A stretch of DNA of 64,000 nt from Micromonospora sp. WMMD1120 (GCF_029626235.1 NZ_JARUBO010000005.1:6234001-6298000), one strand, 5' to 3'; counted from the stretch's first letter, positions 1 through 8,486 are shown. A program made the numbers and translations. Notes: generated by a model from the letters alone, not told the origin.

Positions 1-1146
1 GCGGATGTCCGGCGTCTTGGCCTCGAACCCGAGGACGATCTGCGGGAGGCTGGTCTCGGTGAGCCCGTCGAAGACGGTGAGGAACGGGGTCTCCTTGAGC
101 TTCTCCGGACTGCGCTGCGTGGTGGTGGCCACGCTGCTCGCGCCCAGGATCTCCTGGAGCTTCACCTGGTTGTTCGGCTCCAGCGCCCACTTGATGAAGG
201 TGGCCGCCTCCTCCTGGTGCTCGCTCGCCTCGTTGATCACGATCGGGGCGAGGATCGCGCCCTGCTTGCGAACCGGGAACGGGATGGGCGCGACGCTGAA
301 GTTCAGCTTCGCGTTCTGGCCGCGGGTGGCCGTCACGTACCCGCCGTTGTTGAGCTCCATCCCGACCTTGCCCTCGGCGAACATCCGCCGGAACGTCGCC
401 GCGTCCGCGCCGCGCGGGATCACGTTGGCGTCGTACAGGTCCTTGAACGCCTGCAGGCCCTTGAGGTTCTCCAGCGAGTTGATGGTCAGGTTCTTGCCGT
501 CGGACCACGCGCCGCCGAAGCCGTACACGTAGTTGAAGATGTCCTGCCAGACGCCGGCCTCCTCGGCCTCGGTCTGGCGGAAGGCGAGGCCGAAGACGTC
601 GCCCTTGGTGAGCGACTTCGCGGTGCTGGCGAACTGCTCGTAGCTCGACGGCGGCGTCGGGATCAGGTCCGCGTTGTAGAACATCGCGTAGTTCGACGCC
701 TCGAAGATGACGCCGTGCCGGACCCCGTCGTGGACCATGAACTGGTCCGGCTGCTTGAGCAGGTCGTACTTGCCGGCGTCGACGAGCTTGTCCAGCGGCG
801 CGACGAGGCCGGCATCCGAGGCGGCCTCGAACTCGGGCATGTCGAAACGGACCAGGTCGGGGCCCTTGCCGCTGCCCATCTGGGTGAGCACGGTCTGGCC
901 GAAGGTCGGGTACGGCACGGCGGCGGCCGAGACCTGCACCTTGCTCTGGCTCTGGTTGAACTCGTCGAGCCACTTCGTCAGCAGCGGGCCACGGCCCGGG
1001 TCGCCGAAGGTCGACGCGGCGAAGGTCAGTTTGGTGACGCCGTCGCTGGATCCGCCGTCGGACCCACAACCGGTCAGGAGAGCGGCAACCAGGCCGAGGG
1101 CGGCGGCCGCCCTGGCGATGCCGAAGTGAGAGCGCTGATTACCCAT
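1..1146 (-). CDS. Extracellular solute-binding lipoprotein, ABC sugar transporter family 1 (3' end cut by window)
   Basis: Reading the minus strand from the ATG at 1146 gives MGNQRSHFGIARAAAALG followed by a hydrophobic stretch and the lipobox LLTGC, so the product is an exported lipoprotein. The mature start (VTKLTFAAS, then DEFNQ) and a later GKGPDLVRFDMPEF segment are typical of family 1 solute-binding proteins, which capture sugars for an ABC importer. The frame is open to position 1, so about 382 residues are present and the C-terminus and the expected permease genes lie outside. It is divergent from the IclR regulator at 1308, and the space between carries repeated TTGCAAC-like boxes, so control by that regulator is likely. 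The substrate cannot be told. Confidence 0.85.
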   Translation of the reverse strand, partial: MGNQRSHFGIARAAAALGLVAALLTGCGSDGGSSDGVTKLTFAASTFGDPGRGPLLTKWLDEFNQSQSKVQVSAAAVPYPTFGQTVLTQMGSGKGPDLVRFDMPEFEAASDAGLVAPLDKLVDAGKYDLLKQPDQFMVHDGVRHGVIFEASNYAMFYNADLIPTPPSSYEQFASTAKSLTKGDVFGLAFRQTEAEEAGVWQDIFNYVYGFGGAWSDGKNLTINSLENLKGLQAFKDLYDANVIPRGADAATFRRMFAEGKVGMELNNGGYVTATRGQNAKLNFSVAPIPFPVRKQGAILAPIVINEASEHQEEAATFIKWALEPNNQVKLQEILGASSVATTTQRSPEKLKETPFLTVFDGLTETSLPQIVLGFEAKTPDIR

Positions 1147-1185
1147 CGTTACCCCACTGTTACGAGTCTGCGTCAGGAGGATGAA

Positions 1186-1266
1186 ATTGCAACGATCGTA
1201 GCGTCATGTGCAACGCTGTCAAGTGGCGGTTGCGCATCGAGTCAAGTAGATTGCAAACTATGCAAT
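1186..1266. promoter_or_regulatory. Cluster of TTGCAAC-type boxes, probable operator of the IclR regulator
   Basis: The space between the divergent binding-protein and IclR genes carries ATTGCAAC (1186-1193), an inverted pair ATGTGCAAC (1206-1214) and GTTGCGCAT (1229-1237) with one mismatch, and a short palindrome ATTGC-N7-GCAAT (1250-1266). Repeated half-sites of one sequence between a regulator and its divergent neighbour fit autoregulated operators. Assignment to the IclR protein is inference. Confidence 0.5.
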
Positions 1267-1307
1267 GAAGCGACGGCAGCGTCCGTCGCCCGAGGGGAGA
1301 CTCAGCC

Positions 1308-2099
1308 TTGGCGCAATCGATTCGTCGTGCGATCGACCTCATCCGTCGATCGGCGGAGCACCCGCTGTCTCTGACCGAGGCCGCTGACGTGCTCGGTGTC
1401 CACAAGTCCACGGCCCTGCGGATCCTGCAGACACTGGAGTCCGCGCGCTTCGTCCGTCGCACCGGCGCGGGCACCTACGTGCTCGGCAGTGGGCTGATCG
1501 AGCTGTCCGAGCTGGCGCTCGGCGCGATGGACCTGCGCCAGCCCGCCGCCGCGCACCTGCGCGCGCTGCAACGCGAGACCGGTCACACAGTGCACCTGGC
1601 GCAGCTCACCGGTGACGAGATCATCTATATCGACAAGGTCGACAGCCCGGCGTTCGACGCCGTCAAACTGCCGTCCCGGGTCGGACGCGCCGTGTCGATC
1701 TACGCGAGCGCCGTGGGTAAGACCATCCTCGCCTACCTGCCCCGGGAGGAGCGCGAGCGCCTGCTCTCCCACGTCGTGTTCGAGCGGTTCACCGACAACA
1801 CCCTCGCCGACCACGACTCCCTCGACGCCGAGCTCGCCCGGATCCGGGAGCGCGGGTGGGCGACCGACAACGGCGAGCACGACGCGTACGTCATGTGCGT
1901 CGCCGCGCCGATCAGGGATTCGCGCGGGCAGGTCATCGCCGCCGCCTCGATCACCGCGATCGAGGTCATCGCCAGCCTCGACCAACTGAAGAGCAACCTG
2001 CCGTCGCTTCTCGACACCGCCAACCGGATCTCACACGAGCTCGGCTACCAGCCGCCGCGCGACGCGAGCCCGGACGACGTCGAGGTGGCGGTGCCGTAG
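1308..2099 (+). CDS. IclR-family transcriptional regulator
   Basis: 263 residues, the usual IclR length. The N-terminal winged helix-turn-helix (about residues 5-60) includes LTEAADVLGVHKSTALRIL. The C-terminal effector domain (about 75-250) has the family features HLAQLTGDEIIYIDKVDS, YASAVGKTILA and a late VAAPIRDSRGQVIAAASI. The start is TTG at 1308, with a purine-rich AGGGGAGA ending 8 nt upstream. These proteins are usually ligand-responsive repressors or activators of catabolic genes. The divergent sugar-binding protein gene at 1-1146 is the likely target, and the sugar or its derivative the likely effector. No downstream gene is co-transcribed, since the next gene is on the opposite strand. 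Confidence 0.92.
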   Translation: MAQSIRRAIDLIRRSAEHPLSLTEAADVLGVHKSTALRILQTLESARFVRRTGAGTYVLGSGLIELSELALGAMDLRQPAAAHLRALQRETGHTVHLAQLTGDEIIYIDKVDSPAFDAVKLPSRVGRAVSIYASAVGKTILAYLPREERERLLSHVVFERFTDNTLADHDSLDAELARIRERGWATDNGEHDAYVMCVAAPIRDSRGQVIAAASITAIEVIASLDQLKSNLPSLLDTANRISHELGYQPPRDASPDDVEVAVP

Positions 2100-2111
2100 G
2101 CCCACGCCGGC

Positions 2112-2408
2112 TCAGGCGTCGGCCCGCCGGCGGTGCTGGTCGGCCTCCAGGTCGATGAAGACCTGGATCATGCTCCGGTAGATCCGCTCGATCACGTCCG
2201 GATCTGCGCCGGCCTCGCTCGCCAGCACGCGAACCCGGGCGACCACCTGGGCCACCCGCTCCGGCGCCCGGACCGCCCGGTCGTCACCCTTGAGCGGGGC
2301 CGCCTGCCGGACGAGGGCCTCCCGCCGGGCGAGCAGCGCGACGAGTTCGCCGTCCAGCTCGTCGATCCGGGCGCGGATCTCGGTCAGTGCCGACGCGGTG
2401 TCCTCCAC
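2112..2408 (-). CDS. Chorismate mutase, AroQ type (short)
   Basis: From a GTG at 2408 the product has 98 residues, typical for a free-standing AroQ-class mutase that converts chorismate to prephenate. The helix-1 pattern IRARIDELDGELVALLARRE, followed by LVRQAAPLK, carries the arginine and lysine positions that bind the substrate carboxylates, and the last helix has the RSMIQVFIDLE segment with the expected Gln. A GAGG sequence lies about 8 nt before the GTG. An ATG at 2468 would add 20 residues of low-complexity sequence and is less likely. It is convergent with the IclR gene and divergent from the Tat-exported protein at 2570. Confidence 0.85.
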   Translation of the reverse strand: MEDTASALTEIRARIDELDGELVALLARREALVRQAAPLKGDDRAVRAPERVAQVVARVRVLASEAGADPDVIERIYRSMIQVFIDLEADQHRRRADA

Positions 2409-2569
2409 GTCGCCGATCCTCGCACGCCCGTGCCGCCCGCGAGGGGCCGCGCGGGCCGCGATCGACACGATCAGGCGACCTGCCCGTCGCCCCGCGCGGC
2501 GACCGCCCGATTCACCCTAATCTCTACACGTTCATGTCCCACTCGGACGGCGATCGTGGAGGAATGACG

Positions 2570-3463
2570 ATGGGCGGAATGCCCCGACGTCAGTTCGTCA
2601 GGCTCTCGGGAGCCGCCGGCACCACCGGCCTGCTGGGTCTCGTCGGCGCGGACCGGGCGCTGGCCGACGCGGGACCGGCGCCCGAGCCCTCCCCGTCGGC
2701 ACCGGACGGCCCGGGGGCGTCGGCCTGCCCCACGCCGTCCGCCCTGTGCGGTTACCCGAGCGACACCGGCGGCCGGTACGACCTGTGGGACCGGGTGCAG
2801 GTCTGCGAGGGCACCAGGCCCGGCCCACCGTTCCCCCAGTGCCTCCGGACGACGTCCACCTACGTGATCCTCAACGGCGGCTCGGGGTCCAACCACGACT
2901 TCCTGCTCGTGCCCAGCTGCCGGATCAGCGGCGTCGAGTGCCCGTTCATCACCACTGCCAGCGCCCCGAACTACTGGCTCGACGCCTGGGACAACGCCCA
3001 ACCCGGGCAGCCGGGACACGTCGTCTACCCCCACGTCGGGCTGGGCGTCAACAGCGCCGACCCGACGATCCGCCAGCAGGATCAGCTGCACATCCACCTG
3101 GCCGGTATCCACTCCGGCATCCAGACGCAGTTGAACAACTACGACGCCCGGATCAGCAACGATCCGGCCCGCTGGCGCGACCAGATCGTGCCGATCTGGG
3201 GCCTGACCAGCGCCGGCCAGCCCGCTCCCCGCTCGTACCGGGTGCTGCACGTCGCCAACCTGAACACGAACCTCTTCCGGCTCCTGCTCGACAGCGTGGT
3301 GCGGCCGACCGGAGCGACGATGGCCGCCCAGACGATGGCCGTGACGCCGCGGCTGATCGGCGGTGGCGGGTTCTACGTGCTGAACAGCGAGCCCGGCCTG
3401 CCCGTCCCGCCCGGGCAACCCGGCGGCACGGGCACCGTCGACTTCCTGCTCGCGTACGCCTGA
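2570..3463 (+). CDS. Tat-exported CDP-diacylglycerol pyrophosphatase-like protein (HIT-like fold)
   Basis: The ATG at 2570 sits 7 nt after GGAGG (2558-2562); other ATGs at 2564 and 2579 are less well placed. The 297-residue product begins with a twin-arginine signal, MGGMPRRQFVRLSG, a hydrophobic core and an ALADA cleavage-like site. The mature protein shows hallmarks of the Cdh family: YDLWDRVQVC, RISGVECPF, APNYWLDAW and QDQLHIHLAG, whose His-x-His is the expected catalytic region. Cdh enzymes split CDP-diacylglycerol to CMP and phosphatidate. Here the protein is exported rather than membrane-anchored, so it may act on another nucleotide diphosphate outside the membrane. A proline-rich linker of about 20 residues follows the signal. 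Confidence 0.75.
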   Translation: MGGMPRRQFVRLSGAAGTTGLLGLVGADRALADAGPAPEPSPSAPDGPGASACPTPSALCGYPSDTGGRYDLWDRVQVCEGTRPGPPFPQCLRTTSTYVILNGGSGSNHDFLLVPSCRISGVECPFITTASAPNYWLDAWDNAQPGQPGHVVYPHVGLGVNSADPTIRQQDQLHIHLAGIHSGIQTQLNNYDARISNDPARWRDQIVPIWGLTSAGQPAPRSYRVLHVANLNTNLFRLLLDSVVRPTGATMAAQTMAVTPRLIGGGGFYVLNSEPGLPVPPGQPGGTGTVDFLLAYA

Positions 3464-3499
3464 CCGCCCGGGGCGGACGCCGGCCCTGGTTTCCGCCCG

Positions 3500-3746
3500 G
3501 CACGCCGAAGTGGCGGTAGAGGGTGTCCGGCGCGACCAGCGCCCCCTTCGGGCGCTCGACGCTGACCGCCACGCCGAAGTCGCTGTACCGCGGCGAGGCG
3601 TTCGGCACCCCGTCGCCCGGAGGGAGCAGGAAACTGACCAGCCGACCGTCGTCGTCCAGCATCGCCTGGAAGCCGTGGCTGCGGAAGCTGTCGGCGCGCG
3701 CCCGGCCGGTGGCCGTCCGGGCCTCGTATAGTCCCGCCGTGGACAC
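3500..3746 (-). pseudogene. Protein-like minus-strand reading frame, possible gene remnant
   Basis: On the minus strand from a GTG at 3746 the first 80 or so residues look like a real protein (for example RSHGFQAMLDDDGRLVSFL, then PRYSDFGVAVSVERPKGA). Downstream the frame runs into the antisense of the exported phosphatase gene and becomes arginine-rich shadow sequence. It also overlaps the first bases of the methyltransferase at 3739. I recognise no family. A decayed gene or a chance frame are both possible. Confidence 0.25.
3727..3732 (+). promoter_or_regulatory. -10 box TATAGT for a leaderless methyltransferase transcript
   Basis: TATAGT ends 6 nt before the GTG start at 3739 and there is no Shine-Dalgarno sequence. 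Transcription would start at or near the start codon, giving a leaderless message, which is common in actinobacteria. No good -35 box is visible. Confidence 0.5.
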
Positions 3747-4341
3747 GACGAGGGTTCAGCAGGCGTACACGTCCGTCGCGGATCTCTACATCAGTCTCTT
3801 CGGCACGACACGGCAGGTCGACCCGGACGACCTCGCGTTCATCAGCCGGCACCTGACCGGCCGACCCGGCCCGGTGCTCGATCTCGGCTGCGGCCCCGGC
3901 CACCTCACCGACTACCTCCGCTCGCTGGGCGTCGACGCGACAGGGCTCGACCTGGTGCCCGAGTTCGTCGCGCACGCCCGCGCGACCCACCCGGGCGTCG
4001 ACTACCGCCTCGGGTCGATGGACCACCTCGACGCCGCCGACCACTCCGTCGGCGGCATCCTGGCCTGGTACTCGCTGATCCACCTTCCGCCACAGGAGCT
4101 CGACGGGGTGCTGGACGAGTTCCGGCGCGTGCTCGCCCCGGCCGGACGGCTGGTCCTGGGCGTCTTCGACGCCGACACCCTCGGTCCCTTCGACCACAAG
4201 GTCGTCACCGCCTACCGCTGGCCGCTCGACGAGTTCGCCGAGCGGCTCGGTCGCGCCGGTTTCCGGGAGGTCGAGCGCCTGCGCCGGCCCGGCGCCGAGA
4301 CCCACCGCCCGCACGCGGCGATGGCGGCGATCGTCACGTGA
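3739..4341 (+). CDS. Class I SAM-dependent methyltransferase
   Basis: From the GTG at 3739 the product has 200 residues. The SAM-binding motif I is VLDLGCGPGHLTDYL (about residues 42-56), followed by the acidic motif II region GVDATGLDLVPEF and a motif IV-like GILAWYSLIHLPP. This is the fold of small-molecule methyltransferases of the methyltransf_11/25 type. The substrate is unknown. An upstream in-frame ATG at 3523 would add 72 residues with non-coding character and is rejected. The TATAGT box just before the start supports 3739. The gene stands alone, convergent with the wrbA-like gene. Confidence 0.85.
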   Translation: MDTTRVQQAYTSVADLYISLFGTTRQVDPDDLAFISRHLTGRPGPVLDLGCGPGHLTDYLRSLGVDATGLDLVPEFVAHARATHPGVDYRLGSMDHLDAADHSVGGILAWYSLIHLPPQELDGVLDEFRRVLAPAGRLVLGVFDADTLGPFDHKVVTAYRWPLDEFAERLGRAGFREVERLRRPGAETHRPHAAMAAIVT

Positions 4342-4353
4342 GCGGGCGCCGCC

Positions 4354-4953
4354 TCAGGCGTTGAGCTTGCCGGCGACCGTCACGACCCGCTCGGCCATGT
4401 GGTCGAGGGCTGCGAGCTGCGCCTCGCCCAACCGCCCTCCGTTGCCACCACCGGTGACGTGCGATACGCCGTACGGGTTGCCGTCGGCGAACTTCAGCGG
4501 GTCGGTGTAGCCGGGGGCGACGACGAGGCCGCCGAAGTGGTGGATGGTGTTGTAGAGCGCGAGCAGAGTCGACTCCTGTCCACCGTGGGCGGTCGACGAC
4601 GCCGTGAAGCCGGCGTACACCTTGTTGGCGAGCAACCCCTGTGCCCACTGCGGGCCGAGGGTGTCGATGAACTGCTTGAGCTGGCTAGACACGTTGCCGT
4701 AGCGGGTGGGCGTGCCGAACAGCACCGCGTCCGCCCAGACGATGTCGTCGGCGGTCGCCCTCGGCTCGTCCTTCGTGGCGTCGACGTGCCGGCTCCAGTC
4801 GGCGTTGGCGGCGATGGCCTCCGCCGGGGCGAGTTCCGTAACCTGGCGCAGCCGCACCTCGGCGCCCGCCTTCTCGCCCGCCTCGGCGAGGCGCTGGGCC
4901 ATGGTGTGCACAGTGCCGGTGGACGAGTAGTAGATGACAGAGAGCGTGGTCAT
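4354..4953 (-). CDS. wrbA: NAD(P)H:quinone oxidoreductase, WrbA type
   Basis: 199 residues, the standard WrbA length. The FMN-phosphate loop is SVIYYSSTGTVHTMA at the N-terminus. Further family features are FGTPTRYGNVSSQLKQFID, the TASSTAHGGQESTLL loop and the GNPYGVSHVTG segment. WrbA proteins reduce quinones by two electrons with NAD(P)H and so avoid semiquinone radicals. It is followed at a distance by a SnoaL-like and a hydrolase gene upstream on the same strand. Its closeness to a quinone-like biosynthetic locus is over 20 kb and probably not meaningful. Confidence 0.95.
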   Translation of the reverse strand: MTTLSVIYYSSTGTVHTMAQRLAEAGEKAGAEVRLRQVTELAPAEAIAANADWSRHVDATKDEPRATADDIVWADAVLFGTPTRYGNVSSQLKQFIDTLGPQWAQGLLANKVYAGFTASSTAHGGQESTLLALYNTIHHFGGLVVAPGYTDPLKFADGNPYGVSHVTGGGNGGRLGEAQLAALDHMAERVVTVAGKLNA

Positions 4954-5023
4954 CGACGCATGACACCACCGGCTCCCGACCGGGGCGTGATCACGTCGAA
5001 TTCATCGAAGTCGGAGTGCCGGG

Positions 5024-5419
5024 TCACTCTGGAGGATCGGCCGGCTGTTGTCCCGGCCAGAACGGCCACTCCTCGAACGACCGGCACCGCCCGTCGTCGG
5101 CGAAGCGCATGACCCACAGGTCGCGGTACTCCTGCTCGACCGGGTCGCCGTAACGGACTTCCTGGCGGGACACGGCGGTGTCGCCCTCCACAGCGAGGAT
5201 CTCCGCGGTCATCCGGAACACCTCGTCGGGCCCCTTGCGCTGCTTCTCCCACATCTCGGCGATGTTCGCCAGACCCACCACGGGCGTCCAGTAGGGCCCC
5301 TGCTGGTACCGCGCGTCCTCGGTGAAGAGCGTGACCAGCCCGTCGGTGCCCGGCGTCCGCCACAGCCGCTCGTAGCCGGCGAGCCAGCCGGCGACCTGTT
5401 CCCTGCGCATCGTTGCCAT
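5024..5419 (-). CDS. SnoaL-like / NTF2-fold protein
   Basis: 131 residues with the small alpha+beta barrel pattern of SnoaL-like proteins: GWLAGYERLWRTPGTDGLV, LFTEDARYQQGPYWTP, then a strand-rich half ending with RDLWVMRFADDGRCRSFEEW. Members include polyketide cyclases, isomerases and many of unknown role, so no reaction can be assigned. It lies between wrbA and an alpha/beta hydrolase, all on the minus strand; the gap to the hydrolase is only 12 nt, so these two are probably co-transcribed. Confidence 0.8.
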   Translation of the reverse strand: MATMRREQVAGWLAGYERLWRTPGTDGLVTLFTEDARYQQGPYWTPVVGLANIAEMWEKQRKGPDEVFRMTAEILAVEGDTAVSRQEVRYGDPVEQEYRDLWVMRFADDGRCRSFEEWPFWPGQQPADPPE

Positions 5420-5431
5420 CCGTTCGACCGG

Positions 5432-6148
5432 TCAGCCGCCCACGCCCCGGACCGCCTCGATGATCGTCTCGGCGACCTCGCTGGGCCGGGCCGCCGCCAT
5501 TGCGTGCGAACCGCCGGCCACCTCGCGCTGCCCACGCGGGTTGGCGCGCTCGGCCATGAACCGGTGCGCGGCCACCGGGATGTTCCGGTCGGCGTCGCCG
5601 AACACGAACCAGCTCGGCAGGGACCGCCAGGCCGGCTCCCCGGAGAGCTTGTCAGACAGGGCCTGTTCGGTGATGGGACGCTGGGTCCGGGCCATCAGCG
5701 CGGCCAGGTCCGCCGACGCGTCCGCGACGAACTGCTGGTGGTACGCCGGCTGGCTGATCGCCACCTCGTTGCCGCCGGTCGACACCGGATACTGCACGAG
5801 CGTGTCGGCGAGGGTGCTGCCCGGGAACTTGCCGGACAGCTCCAGCGCCGACTCGCCGGTGTCCGGCGCGAAGGCGTTGACGTAGACGAGGGCCCGCACC
5901 GTCGGGTCGTCCGCGGCGGCCTGCGTGATCACCATGCCGCCGTAGGAGTGGCCGACGAGGACGACCGGACCGCCGATCCCCCGCATGACATCCCGGACGT
6001 ACGCGGCGTCGCCCGCGACGCCGCGCAGCGGGTTGGCGGCGGCAACCGTGTCGTACGCGGCACCCATCCGCTCGATCACGCCGTTCCAACTCGCCGACTC
6101 GGCGAAGGCGCCGTGCACGAGGACGATGGTGGGCTGTGGATCAGACAT
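5432..6148 (-). CDS. Alpha/beta hydrolase
   Basis: 238 residues starting MSDPQPTIVLVHGAFAESA, where HGAF is the oxyanion-hole region. The nucleophile elbow is GHSYGG (about residues 66-71), and the catalytic His is expected in VAGGSHAMAAARP near the C-terminus; FGDADRNIP carries the acid. This subgroup is often annotated as a salicylate-esterase-like or arylesterase-type hydrolase. The substrate is unknown. A longer reading frame upstream is an antisense shadow of the MFS gene. It starts 126 nt from the divergent MFS gene, so the two share a regulatory region. Confidence 0.9.
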   Translation of the reverse strand: MSDPQPTIVLVHGAFAESASWNGVIERMGAAYDTVAAANPLRGVAGDAAYVRDVMRGIGGPVVLVGHSYGGMVITQAAADDPTVRALVYVNAFAPDTGESALELSGKFPGSTLADTLVQYPVSTGGNEVAISQPAYHQQFVADASADLAALMARTQRPITEQALSDKLSGEPAWRSLPSWFVFGDADRNIPVAAHRFMAERANPRGQREVAGGSHAMAAARPSEVAETIIEAVRGVGG

Positions 6149-6258
6149 GGTTCGCGCTCCCTCACTCCGTGGACCCGTTGCCGCCGGTCGCGCTGGTACG
6201 CCTGGATACCCGTTCCGCGAGAGCGAAACGCGCTGTCGACTCCGCGTGCCGCCACCCC

Positions 6259-6264
6259 TATAGT
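6259..6264 (+). promoter_or_regulatory. -10 box TATAGT upstream of the MFS gene
   Basis: TATAGT ends 10 nt before the ATG at 6275 and no Shine-Dalgarno sequence is present, so the message would have almost no leader. A weak -35-like GTCGAC lies about 18 nt upstream. Confidence 0.45.
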
Positions 6265-6274
6265 CAGTTCCATT

Positions 6275-7513
6275 ATGGGACTTACTACCTTCTGGCGCTG
6301 GTGGGTCGCGGGCACCACGAGTCATCTCGGCTCGGCGGTCGGCGGCGTGGCCCTCCCCCTGACCGCGCTGACCGTGCTGGACGCGTCGGCCTTCGAGATG
6401 GGTCTGATCACGGCGGCGGGCTACCTCGCGTACCTCCTGATCAGCCTGCCGGCCGGGGTGGTCGTGCAGCGGCTGCCGCTGCGCGGCATGCAGGTCGCCC
6501 TGGACCTGCTCCGAGGGCTGGCGATCGCGTCCGTCCCGCTGGCCTGGTGGCTCGACTCCCTGACGGTGGCCCAGCTCGTCGCGGTCGCCCTGGTCGTCAG
6601 CTTCGCCAACGTGCTGTTCGACGTGGCGAACCAGACGTTCCTGCCGGAGATCGTCCCGGCCGCGCAGTTGCAGTCCCGCAACAGCCTCACCTCCGGCACC
6701 CATGCCGCCACCCAGTTGGGTGGGCCGTCGGTGGGAGGTCTCGCGGTGCAGGTGCTGGGCGCGGTGCCGACGCTGTTCGTGGACGCGGTCAGCTACCTGG
6801 TCTCCGCGATCCTGCTGCGCACCCTTCCGGAGCGGCGTGTGCGGCGGGCCGACGAGCGCCCGCCGATGGTCACCATGATCCGCGAGGGCTGGCACTTCGT
6901 GCTGCGGCATCCGATCATCGGCCCGGCCATGTGGGACGCCACCGCGACCAACTTCGTCAACGGCGCGATGCTCGCCCTCTTCCCGTTCTACCTGGTGCGC
7001 GAGTTGCACGCCTCGCCGCTGCTGGTCGGGCTGCTGCTCGCCGCCGACGGCCTCGGCACGCTGGTCGGCGCCGCGCTGACCACCCGCTTCACCGACCGGT
7101 TCGGCACCGCCCGCGGGCTGATCATCGCGGCGTTCGTCGGCGTGGCCGGCGCACTCGTCATCCCGCTGGGCACTGGTACCGCCGGTTACCTCGCCTTCGC
7201 CGTCGGGAACCTGGTCTTCGCCGGCTCCTCGGTGGTACTCAGCGTGACCACCCGGACGTACCGGATGCTCGCCAGCCCGCCGGAGCTGCTGTCCCGGGTG
7301 ATCGCCACCGTCAAGTTCGTCTCCTGGGGGGCCATTCCGCTGGGCGGCCTGCTCGCCGGTGTCCTGGCCGGGCCGCTCGGCGCGCGTACCACCCTGCTGA
7401 TCTTCGGGGCGTTCACCGTGCTGTCCCCGATCATCTATCTGTCCACCCCGATCCGCCGGATGTGCGACCTGCCCCTCGACGCCGCGCCGACGCCGGTGCG
7501 GACGTCGGTGTGA
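6275..7513 (+). CDS. Major facilitator superfamily transporter
   Basis: 412 residues with about twelve hydrophobic segments. It starts MGLTTFWRWWVAGTTSHLG, and has the internal loop YLAYLLISLPAGVVVQRL, the pair SRNSLTSGTHAATQLGGPS and a long central loop (LPERRVRRADERPP) between the two six-helix halves. The overall pattern matches the DHA3/enterobactin-exporter-like group of drug and metabolite efflux proteins. The ATG is chosen because the sequence upstream is an antisense shadow of the hydrolase and a TATAGT box lies just before it. Cargo is unknown. Confidence 0.9.
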   Translation: MGLTTFWRWWVAGTTSHLGSAVGGVALPLTALTVLDASAFEMGLITAAGYLAYLLISLPAGVVVQRLPLRGMQVALDLLRGLAIASVPLAWWLDSLTVAQLVAVALVVSFANVLFDVANQTFLPEIVPAAQLQSRNSLTSGTHAATQLGGPSVGGLAVQVLGAVPTLFVDAVSYLVSAILLRTLPERRVRRADERPPMVTMIREGWHFVLRHPIIGPAMWDATATNFVNGAMLALFPFYLVRELHASPLLVGLLLAADGLGTLVGAALTTRFTDRFGTARGLIIAAFVGVAGALVIPLGTGTAGYLAFAVGNLVFAGSSVVLSVTTRTYRMLASPPELLSRVIATVKFVSWGAIPLGGLLAGVLAGPLGARTTLLIFGAFTVLSPIIYLSTPIRRMCDLPLDAAPTPVRTSV

Positions 7514-7636
7514 GCCGACGAACCGTCCGCATCGACGTCGGGGACATCGACGGAAGGTGTAGTCCGCCGTTTCCCTGGGCAAGAACACGCCCATGGACGC
7601 GACGGCAGAAGGCCAGGAGCGACCGCCCGGCCAGCG

Positions 7637-8467
7637 ATGCGACGTATCGGACCGGGCCGGTCTGCTCCCGCCACCGGCAGCCCGCGTGCGATGCGTCTGA
7701 GGCACAGCCTGCCCGCCGTGGCGCTCGGGGCGGTGGCGTTCGGCGCCGCCCTCGGCGGCGGCCCGGCCCGGGCCGGCGCGCCGTCGCCGTCGCCGTCGGT
7801 ACCGCGGTCGCTGCCGTTGCCGGCTGTCGCGGCGCCGTTGCCGCTGCCCACCGGTCTGCGATCGCTCGGCATCAGCTCCACACCGGACACGGTCCGGGTC
7901 TCGGTGCCCGCCGTGGCCGAGGTGCGGGTGACAGTGCCCCTACCGCTGCCGACGAAAACCGCGGTGCCGCTGCCCTCCGCCGTTCCGCTGCCCACCCGGT
8001 CGGTCACGCCGGCGACCCCGCTTCCCACGCGCACGCCGTCGTCGTCCCCGCCGACGGCCGCGCCCGACCGGTCCGCCCCCGCCCCCCGCACCGTCGCTCC
8101 ACTGTCGCCGGGACCGGCGGACCCCGGCGCCGCACCGCTGTCCCGCGGCGGCGCAGACGGCGTCTCCGGCGGTCGCGCGCCGGAGCACTCGTGGACAGCG
8201 CGCGCGAGCATCGCACCGACGCCGCGCCCACCCGCCCGTCCCCCGGCGGGGCCACCGGCCTTCGTGCTCGCGCTCGCCGCGGCGCCGGCCGGCGCGGGCG
8301 CCGGCAGCGTCGATCCACCCGTCTCGGCGGCCGAGGTTCCGCCACCCGTCGCGCCGCTCCTTCGTGGACGCGTCGTCACCACCGTCGACCGGCACACCGC
8401 AGGCCGCGCGGTGGAGCGCGGTCCCCCACCACCACGGCAACTCCTGATCACCCAGTCGCTGAATTGA
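7637..8467 (+). CDS. Secreted proline/serine/alanine-rich protein, unknown function
   Basis: 276 residues. After MRLRHSLPAVALGAVAFGAA comes a GGGPARA cleavage-like site, so the protein is probably exported. The rest is low-complexity, rich in Pro, Ala, Ser and Thr, with repeated VPLPTR/PLPLP motifs and no recognisable fold. Start is uncertain: ATG 7637 or ATG 7691, the second giving a cleaner signal peptide but no visible ribosome site. The opposite strand also has a long open frame, as expected for such GC-rich sequence, but it lacks a signal or domain. I regard the plus-strand gene as likely but not proven. Confidence 0.5.
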   Translation: MRRIGPGRSAPATGSPRAMRLRHSLPAVALGAVAFGAALGGGPARAGAPSPSPSVPRSLPLPAVAAPLPLPTGLRSLGISSTPDTVRVSVPAVAEVRVTVPLPLPTKTAVPLPSAVPLPTRSVTPATPLPTRTPSSSPPTAAPDRSAPAPRTVAPLSPGPADPGAAPLSRGGADGVSGGRAPEHSWTARASIAPTPRPPARPPAGPPAFVLALAAAPAGAGAGSVDPPVSAAEVPPPVAPLLRGRVVTTVDRHTAGRAVERGPPPPRQLLITQSLN

Positions 8468-8486
8468 CGTTGATCAGGAGATTGCC

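Noticed and set aside
5048..6274. Upstream extension of the MFS frame
   Set aside because: It is antisense to the SnoaL-like and hydrolase genes; helix 1 of the transporter begins at 6275.
7435..8451. 338-codon minus-strand frame over the proline-rich secreted gene
   Set aside because: No signal peptide or domain, and it runs into the MFS gene on the other strand; the plus-strand frame has a signal peptide.
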